The position numbers were made by a program, and so were the translations under genes. Under the pieces are notes generated by a model. The model was not told the origin of the DNA. It saw only the letters and a program-made list of their open reading frames with translations, and did no database searches. From UMGS1696 sp964634795 (lineage in GTDB: Bacteria > Bacillota > Clostridia > Oscillospirales > CAG-272), in NCBI GenBank assembly GCA_964634795.1, contig CAZWLL010000018.1, positions 1 to 42,390 on the forward strand: DNA of 42,390 nucleotides, read 5' to 3'. Shown here piece after piece: positions 35,243-41,009 of this stretch (its first letter is position 1; each line of letters begins with the position of its first letter).

Positions 35243-35626
35243 TTACTTGGAATATTTTCTCATAGCGGTCATAAGAGCCTGTCCGGGCATATCCTCATCG
35301 AGTTTACCCGGAATATCATCCGCTTTCATATGATTCATTCCCTGACGGCGTATCGCTTCGACTCTGATAGCCTCTACTACCTTTGCAGGCTCAACGCCGC
35401 GAGGACATCTCTCAACACAGGCAAAACAAGTAAGACATTTATAAATCGATTCCGATTCCATAAGTCTTTCTATGTCACCGCGTTCTACAAGGTAGACGAA
35501 ATGATGAGGATGATATTCCATCTCATCATATGAAGGACATGTAGCCGAACATTTGCCGCACCGCATACATTTCCTTACATCCGATCCGCTTATACGGAGA
35601 ACCTGATCCTTTAAATCCGTATTCAT
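35243..35626 (-). CDS. hdrC: Heterodisulfide-reductase-type subunit C
   Basis: A 127-residue soluble ferredoxin-like subunit with two [4Fe-4S] motifs: Cys20-x2-Cys23-x2-Cys26-x3-Cys30 and Cys64-x2-Cys67-x2-Cys70-x3-Cys74. No membrane helix is present, so this is the cytoplasmic HdrC type and not HdrE-linked. AGGAGG precedes the ATG. It carries electrons from HdrA to HdrB. Confidence 0.93.
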   Translation of the reverse strand: MNTDLKDQVLRISGSDVRKCMRCGKCSATCPSYDEMEYHPHHFVYLVERGDIERLMESESIYKCLTCFACVERCPRGVEPAKVVEAIRVEAIRRQGMNHMKADDIPGKLDEDMPGQALMTAMRKYSK

Positions 35627-35641
35627 TATTAAGTCCTCCTA

Positions 35642-36424
35642 TTAATCTGCAATACCGAGTGCTTCCGCGAGTACCTCGGTAAAATACTTGATTTCCAAAC
35701 CTGTACCGGAATGCTTCTTTATGTTATACATACATAGCGGGCATGCGGTTATCATAAAATCCGCACCCATATCTTTAGCCGATGAAGCAACGGCACTGCT
35801 TCTCTTTTCAGCCTGTGCGGTATTCTCGAGAGCTATATATCCTCCGCAGCATTCGTTGCGCATAGGATATATAACCGGTTCGGCACCGAGAGCACGTATA
35901 AGATTTTCCATGATTTCCGGGGATTCCGGATTGTCAAACTTTAAAACGGTCGACGGACGGAGAAGGAGACAGCCGTAATAAGCCGCAATTTTCTTTCCCG
36001 TAAGAGGCTTTACAACTTTTTTCTTCAATTCATCGAAGCCTATCTCATCTCTGAGCAGCTCGAGATAATGAATAACCTTTCCTTCACCGTGATATTCGAA
36101 ATCGGGAGAGAGGTAATTGTTTACTCTCATATCGAAATCCGGATTAACTGCGAATTCATGGTTTGTCTGTGCAAGAACATTATAACAAGCGGAACAAACC
36201 GTGAGCACACGTCCCGTACTCTTATATCCGTTTGCAAGTGCTCTGACCGACGGCAGCTTTGTGGCGATTTCATCCTTAGCAGATGTGTATGCACCGCCGC
36301 AGCACTGCCAATCTTCAATCTCCTCCAGTTCATAGCCGAGGACAGCCGCCGACTCTCTCGCATATCTGTCAAGGCTGCGGGCTTTATTTTTCAGCGTACA
36401 GCCTGGATAATACGAAATTTTCAT
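35642..36424 (-). CDS. hdrB: Heterodisulfide-reductase-type subunit B (two CCG motifs)
   Basis: A 260-residue protein with two complete CCG cysteine motifs: Cys9, Cys41-Cys42, Cys77, Cys80; and Cys152, Cys192-Cys193, Cys228, Cys231. In methanogen HdrB these hold two noncubane [4Fe-4S] clusters that cleave a heterodisulfide. All ten cysteines are kept, so the site looks active. No heterodisulfide is expected in this organism and no DsrC-like gene is in the operon, so the true acceptor is open; frdAB in the same operon make fumarate the leading candidate. Confidence 0.93.
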   Translation of the reverse strand: MKISYYPGCTLKNKARSLDRYARESAAVLGYELEEIEDWQCCGGAYTSAKDEIATKLPSVRALANGYKSTGRVLTVCSACYNVLAQTNHEFAVNPDFDMRVNNYLSPDFEYHGEGKVIHYLELLRDEIGFDELKKKVVKPLTGKKIAAYYGCLLLRPSTVLKFDNPESPEIMENLIRALGAEPVIYPMRNECCGGYIALENTAQAEKRSSAVASSAKDMGADFMITACPLCMYNIKKHSGTGLEIKYFTEVLAEALGIAD

Positions 36425-36458
36425 AATTTATTACTCCAAATCAATTTCTTTGCGATGT

Positions 36459-37835
36459 TTACGCCATGCTTTCAGGCTTAAATACTTCATCAAAGCGTTC
36501 GGCAGTGAGGAATCCGAGTGCCACGCATGCTTCTTTCAGAGAAATATTCTCTTTAAACGCTTTTTTAGCTGTTTTAGCCGCATTTTCATATCCGATGTAC
36601 GGATTAAGAGCCGTTACCAGCATCAATGAATTGTAAAGATTATCATGCATCTTATCTTCTTTTGCACGAATGCCGATCGCACAGTTATCGTTGAAGGAAA
36701 CAATCGCTTCGGCGAGAAGACGAACGGACTGAAGGAAATTGTAAATGCAAACCGGCATAAACACATTAAGCTCGAAGTTGCCCTGAGATGCCGCCATGGA
36801 AACAGCTACATCATTGCCCATTACCTGTACGGCTACCATTGTAACCGCTTCGCACTGTGTCGGGTTAACCTTACCCGGCATAATCGATGAACCGGGTTCG
36901 TTTTCGGGAATTGTAATTTCACCGAGACCGAGTCTGGGACCCGATGCCAACCATCTTACGTCATTGGCTATCTTCATCATGTCGCATGCGAGTGCTTTAA
37001 CCGCTCCGTGAGCAAAAACTATTTCATCCTTGCTGGTGAGTGCGTGGAACTTATTTTCGGCTGTTTCGAAATGCTTGCCTGTAATGGCGGAAACGTTTTC
37101 GGCAACTTTTACATCAAATCCCTTAGGCGCATTTAAACCTGTTCCTACGGCAGTACCGCCGAGAGCAAGCGTCTTTAATGCGGGAAGCGCGCGTTCGATA
37201 AGCTCAACATCCTTCTCAAGCGATGAACGCCAGCCTGAGATTTCCTGTGAGAATTTAATCGGAGTAGCGTCCTGAAGGTGTGTTCTGCCGCTCTTTGTGA
37301 TTCCTTCATGTACATGCTCAAGTCTGCGGAATGTTGTAATAAGCTTTTCGACAGCGGGAATCAGTTTGTCTTCAAGAGCACATACCGCGGCAATGTGCAT
37401 TGCTGTCGGGAATGTATCATTGGATGACTGGCTCATGTTGATGTCATCATTCGGGTGGCAAAGCTTCTTACCGGCAAGCTCATTTGCGCGGTTTGCGATA
37501 ACCTCGTTTGCGTTCATGTTTGACTGTGTTCCGCTTCCGGTCTGCCAAACAACGAGCGGAAAATGCTCATTGAGTGAGCCTGACATTACCTCGTCGCATG
37601 CCTCGGAAATAACCGCGAGCTTCTCATCCGTCATTTTTTCAGGCTTTAACTCATGGTTAGCCTGTGCGGCGGCTTTTTTCAGAATTCCGAAGGCACGTGT
37701 GATTTCACGCGGCATTGTTTCGATTCCTACGCCGATTTTGAAATTCTCATGACTGCGTTCGGTTTGAGCAGCCCAGTATTTATCAGCAGGAACCTTAACC
37801 TCGCCCATTGAATCGTGTTCAATACGATATTCCAT
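36459..37835 (-). CDS. fumC: Fumarate hydratase class II
   Basis: A 458-residue fumarase of normal length that interconverts malate and fumarate without an iron-sulfur cluster. It shows the family signature GSSIMPGKVNP, with SQSSNDTFPTAMH and GRTHLQDATPIKFSQEISGW as substrate-site stretches. It lies between mdh and hdrB. In this order its product fumarate is the substrate of the fumarate reductase encoded at the end of the operon. Confidence 0.97.
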   Translation of the reverse strand: MEYRIEHDSMGEVKVPADKYWAAQTERSHENFKIGVGIETMPREITRAFGILKKAAAQANHELKPEKMTDEKLAVISEACDEVMSGSLNEHFPLVVWQTGSGTQSNMNANEVIANRANELAGKKLCHPNDDINMSQSSNDTFPTAMHIAAVCALEDKLIPAVEKLITTFRRLEHVHEGITKSGRTHLQDATPIKFSQEISGWRSSLEKDVELIERALPALKTLALGGTAVGTGLNAPKGFDVKVAENVSAITGKHFETAENKFHALTSKDEIVFAHGAVKALACDMMKIANDVRWLASGPRLGLGEITIPENEPGSSIMPGKVNPTQCEAVTMVAVQVMGNDVAVSMAASQGNFELNVFMPVCIYNFLQSVRLLAEAIVSFNDNCAIGIRAKEDKMHDNLYNSLMLVTALNPYIGYENAAKTAKKAFKENISLKEACVALGFLTAERFDEVFKPESMA

Positions 37836-37865
37836 AATTATTTATACAATCCTTTATTGATGATT

Positions 37866-38813
37866 TTATAATATGTTTACGTTTTCGATTACCGCTCTGA
37901 GACTGTCAGCGCTCTTGTGGAGAAGGGCAACCTCTTCGTCTGTAAGGGGAGTAAGAATCTTTCCGCGCAGTCCGTCACGGCCGACAATGTTGAGTGTGCT
38001 GAGGCATATATCTTCAATACCGTATTCACCGTGCATCATAGAAGAAACCGTAAGCGTTGTATCCATTCCGCCGATTATGCACTTGCAGATATGACATGTT
38101 GAAAGTGCTATGGCATAGAACGTAGCGCCTTTACGCTGTATAATTCTTCCGCCGGACTTTCTTATGTACGTTTCGATTTCATTATGGTCAATGGGAGTGT
38201 AGATATTATCCTTGCTTGTTATAACGCTGTGGTATTCGTCAACGGGAACGTTTGAAATGTTGGCAATAGACCACGGAACAAAGGATGAGTCACCATGTTC
38301 GCCGAAAACATATGCATGTACATTCTGACGGTTGATGTTGTAGTACTCGGAAATACGCGCGCGAAGTCTTGCGGTATCGAGAATAGTACCGGAACCGATA
38401 ATCTTGTTCTCGGGAATATCGGAGCACTTGCACCATGTATATGTAAGAATATCAACAGGATTGCTTACGATAACATAGGTAGCATCGGGAGCGTGCTTTG
38501 TAATCTGAGGAATGATGGATTTAATGATATTAACGTTTGTCTGCGCAAGATCAAGTCTGGACTGACCGGGCTTTCTCGCAACTCCTGATGTGAGAATAAC
38601 GATATCGGAATCACATGCATCACGATATGTTCCGGCATAAATTGATACGGGAGGGCAGAAAGGTGTTCCCTGACGTATATCGAGCGCTTCACCGAGAGCT
38701 TTTTCTTCATTGATATCAATCATTACAATCTCGGTTGCGATACCGCTTACGGCAAGAGTGTATGCGATTGTAGAGCCAACGCTTCCTGCGCCAATAATGG
38801 TAACTTTTGTCAT
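37866..38813 (-). CDS. mdh: Malate dehydrogenase on a lactate-dehydrogenase-type scaffold
   Basis: A 315-residue NAD-dependent 2-hydroxyacid dehydrogenase. It has the nucleotide motif IIGAGSVGSTIAY, Asp33 for NAD preference, ISNPVDILTY, and the catalytic FGEHGDSS around residue 174, all like L-lactate dehydrogenase. The specificity loop reads GVARKPGQSRLDL. The residue equal to Gln102 of lactate dehydrogenase is Arg80, the malate dehydrogenase choice. Oxaloacetate reduction to malate is therefore the better call, and fumC directly downstream agrees. The ATG at 38813 has GGAGG 7 bases upstream; an in-frame start at 38840 lacks one. Confidence 0.82.
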   Translation of the reverse strand: MTKVTIIGAGSVGSTIAYTLAVSGIATEIVMIDINEEKALGEALDIRQGTPFCPPVSIYAGTYRDACDSDIVILTSGVARKPGQSRLDLAQTNVNIIKSIIPQITKHAPDATYVIVSNPVDILTYTWCKCSDIPENKIIGSGTILDTARLRARISEYYNINRQNVHAYVFGEHGDSSFVPWSIANISNVPVDEYHSVITSKDNIYTPIDHNEIETYIRKSGGRIIQRKGATFYAIALSTCHICKCIIGGMDTTLTVSSMMHGEYGIEDICLSTLNIVGRDGLRGKILTPLTDEEVALLHKSADSLRAVIENVNIL

Positions 38814-38913
38814 TAGAATTCCTCCGATAGAAAATTTCATTAAAATAAACCGATTATCAAATAATGCGGTTATCGGGTAAAACTGGTTTTTATTTAAAAT
38901 CTCTGCTTTAATA

Positions 38914-38942
38914 ATTATACCAAATCAGTGATGTAATTTCAA
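38914..38942 (-). promoter_or_regulatory. Sigma-A promoter of the mdh-fumC-hdr-flx-frd operon
   Basis: On the minus strand TTGAAA (38942-38937), a 17-base spacer and TATAAT (38919-38914) precede a leader of about 95 bases that can form a CCGAT/ATCGG stem. No other good promoter was seen before frdA. Confidence 0.8.
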
Positions 38943-39042
38943 TGCCGACAGGGTATTTTTTGCGTTTTGTGTCAACAGTTTTCTTAGTTTCAAACACGCT
39001 TTTTCTGTATATTTTGATAATATTCCACTATGGCTAACAAGA

Positions 39043-39066
39043 TATTGATATATCGTTATATCAATA
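39043..39066. other. Perfect inverted repeat upstream of the mdh promoter
   Basis: Arms TATTGATATA (39043-39052) and TATATCAATA (39057-39066) flank a TCGT spacer. It lies about 100 bases upstream of the -35 box. It could be an activator or repressor site; no family can be named. The rest of 38943-39098 shows nothing else. Confidence 0.45.
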
Positions 39067-39094
39067 ATGATATATCCTCTAATAATATGCAAAT

Positions 39095-39154
39095 TATAAA
39101 ACTCCCGACACACCGCACAGTATAATCGGATACTGTGCATGTATGTCGGGAGTT
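39095..39154 (-). terminator. Long nested hairpin terminator of the COG2426 gene
   Basis: On the minus strand AACTCCCGACA (39154-39144) pairs with TGTCGGGAGTT (39110-39100), with an inner GCACAGTAT/ATACTGTGC stem, followed by TTTTATAA. It lies 12 bases after the stop codon at 39167. Confidence 0.82.
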
Positions 39155-39166
39155 GATATACAGCTT

Positions 39167-39631
39167 TTATAAGAGGAGCGCGCCGACACCGTACGAAATT
39201 ATCATCATGATAATTCCCGCCGTCAGCACTCCGAAAAAAATAGCCGGCAGTGCGTTTTTAAGTCTCAAATTAAGTAATGCCGATATAAGAGCACCTGTCC
39301 ACGCTCCTGTTCCGGGTAGAGGTATCGCCACCAAAATATACAGCCCGAGCAATTCGTATTTTATGATTATGTCCATTTTGCTTTCAGCGCGTTTTTCCAT
39401 TTTTTCCGCAACCGAAGCAAGAAATTTACTTTTTGTCTTCATCCACGCAAAAGCCTTGCGAACAAATAATATAATAAACGGTACAGGCAGCATATTACCG
39501 ATAACACTTACAGCAAGAACGCCGTAATACGGAAGTCCGTTCGCAACTCCGTACGGTATCGCGCCTCTCAACTCAAGTATCGGCAGTGCCGCTATTCCGA
39601 GCACACATAAATATCTCAAAAAAACGCTCAT
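39167..39631 (-). CDS. COG2426 small multidrug export-type membrane protein
   Basis: A 154-residue protein with four or so membrane helices. The motif LPILELRGAIPYG near the N-terminus and AIPLPGTGAWTGALI in the middle are typical of the COG2426 / small multidrug export family (PF06695). Despite the family name, transport is not well proven. The ATG at 39631 follows GGAGAG by 8 bases; longer in-frame versions lack a site. A TATAAT on the minus strand near 39680 with TGTCAA 18 bases upstream may be its promoter. Confidence 0.83.
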   Translation of the reverse strand: MSVFLRYLCVLGIAALPILELRGAIPYGVANGLPYYGVLAVSVIGNMLPVPFIILFVRKAFAWMKTKSKFLASVAEKMEKRAESKMDIIIKYELLGLYILVAIPLPGTGAWTGALISALLNLRLKNALPAIFFGVLTAGIIMMIISYGVGALLL

Positions 39632-39771
39632 AAGGTATACTCTCCGAAACAGTTTGTTTATCCATGATGTTCGATATTTATTATAATACATAATCGTTCG
39701 GAATTGACAGAAATTTTGTTAACATTTATCAGAAAGACGGATATACTCTGATTTTTAATGTACCGTTAATA

Positions 39772-39800
39772 TTGACTTAAGATGCGCTTAATGCTACAAT
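39772..39800 (+). promoter_or_regulatory. Sigma-A promoter of the methyltransferase gene
   Basis: TTGACT (39772-39777), 17-base spacer and TACAAT (39795-39800) lie 34 bases before the ATG. Confidence 0.8.
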
Positions 39801-39834
39801 GCATTAAACAATAGTTTAATCTGAGGTAATTATT

Positions 39835-40596
39835 ATGACAGACGCAAATTTAAACTACACCGATATTAATTCGAAAACGATCGACCGCTGGGTTGACGGC
39901 GGTTGGGAATGGGGAAAACCTATCGATCACGATACATATATGAAAGCGCTGAGCGGAGATTGGAATGTTCTTCTGACGCCCACAAAGCCTGTCCCGCATG
40001 ATTGGTTCGGTGATTTAAAAGGTAAAAAGCTTCTCGGCTTGGCATCCGGGGGCGGACAGCAAATTCCGATTTTCTGTGCCGCAGGTGCCGAATGCACCGT
40101 TCTCGATTACTCCGAAAGGCAGCTTGAAAGCGAAAAAGCAGTCGCTCAGAGAGAAGGCTACTGTGTAAACATTGTGCGTGCGGACATGACAAAGCCTCTT
40201 CCCTTTGATGACGGAGAATTCGATATCATTTTTCACCCTGTTTCAAACTGCTATATCCGCGATGTATACCCGCTTTGGCGTGAATGCTTCCGCATATTAA
40301 AAAAGGGAGGGCGTCTTCTCTCAGGTCTCGATAACGGAATTAATTTCCTGTTCGACGACGATGAGACGAAAATGGTTAACGCCCTTCCCTATAATCCGCT
40401 GTTAAATTCCACGCAATACGAAAATGCAATGAAGAATGACTACGGTATTCAGTTTTCACATACTATTGAGGAACAAATCGGCGGCCAAATCGAAGCCGGA
40501 TTTACCCTCTCCGCAATATACGGTGATACAAACGGTTCGGGATACCTCCACGAGCTTAATCTGCCTGCATTCTGGGCTACCCTTTCGATAAAATAA
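39835..40596 (+). CDS. Class I SAM-dependent methyltransferase
   Basis: A 253-residue Rossmann-fold methyltransferase. Motif I is LLGLASGGGQQIPIFCAAGA with the acidic residue in TVLDYSERQL. Motif II is FDDGEFDIIFHPVSNCYI, and LKKGGRLLSG follows. The pattern fits the UbiE/Methyltransf_11 group, with an unknown small-molecule acceptor. It is a single gene with its own promoter; a repeat array starts 29 bases after its stop, but is oriented with the convergent gene instead. Confidence 0.85.
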   Translation: MTDANLNYTDINSKTIDRWVDGGWEWGKPIDHDTYMKALSGDWNVLLTPTKPVPHDWFGDLKGKKLLGLASGGGQQIPIFCAAGAECTVLDYSERQLESEKAVAQREGYCVNIVRADMTKPLPFDDGEFDIIFHPVSNCYIRDVYPLWRECFRILKKGGRLLSGLDNGINFLFDDDETKMVNALPYNPLLNSTQYENAMKNDYGIQFSHTIEEQIGGQIEAGFTLSAIYGDTNGSGYLHELNLPAFWATLSIK

Positions 40597-40720
40597 CCTA
40601 TCTCAATTACCAAGCCTAAAGAACGGAGAATTTTCAGTCATGAAAATTCTCGAGGAGGCGGTGGTTGTTTCAACTATTCAATTAAAGATTATCCGCACTC
40701 AATCATAAGCTTAAAGAACG

Positions 40721-40783
40721 AAACTTGCACGTTTGCCGCAGGCAATTTTCAAACATCTTTGATGTTTGAAAAAGTGCAAGTTT
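40721..40783. repeat. Three-way-junction structure replacing the usual hairpin in one repeat unit
   Basis: AAACTTGCAC (40721-40730) pairs with GTGCAAGTTT (40774-40783). Inside lie two hairpins: TTGCC/GGCAA (40733-40745) and TTTTCAAACATC/GATGTTTGAAAA (40746-40772). The long-loop part that follows is a normal member of the family, so only the hairpin module differs. Confidence 0.85.
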
Positions 40784-40899
40784 GAGGAGGCGGTGGTTGT
40801 CTTACCTATCTAGATGATGTTTATCCGCCGCTCACGGTTAAGCTTAAAGAACGGAGAATTTTCAGTCATGAAAATTCTCGAGGAGGCGGTGGTTGTTTC

Positions 40900-40999
40900 N
40901 NNNNNNNNNNNNNNNNNNNNNNNNNNNNNNNNNNNNNNNNNNNNNNNNNNNNNNNNNNNNNNNNNNNNNNNNNNNNNNNNNNNNNNNNNNNNNNNNNNN
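40900..40999. other. Assembly gap, 100 N
   Basis: Exactly 100 N, a standard scaffold spacer of unknown true length. The flanks GGTTGTTTC and AACTATTCAATTAAAG match the two sides of one repeat loop (compare 40661-40690). Confidence 0.98.
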
Positions 41000-41009
41000 A
41001 ACTATTCAA

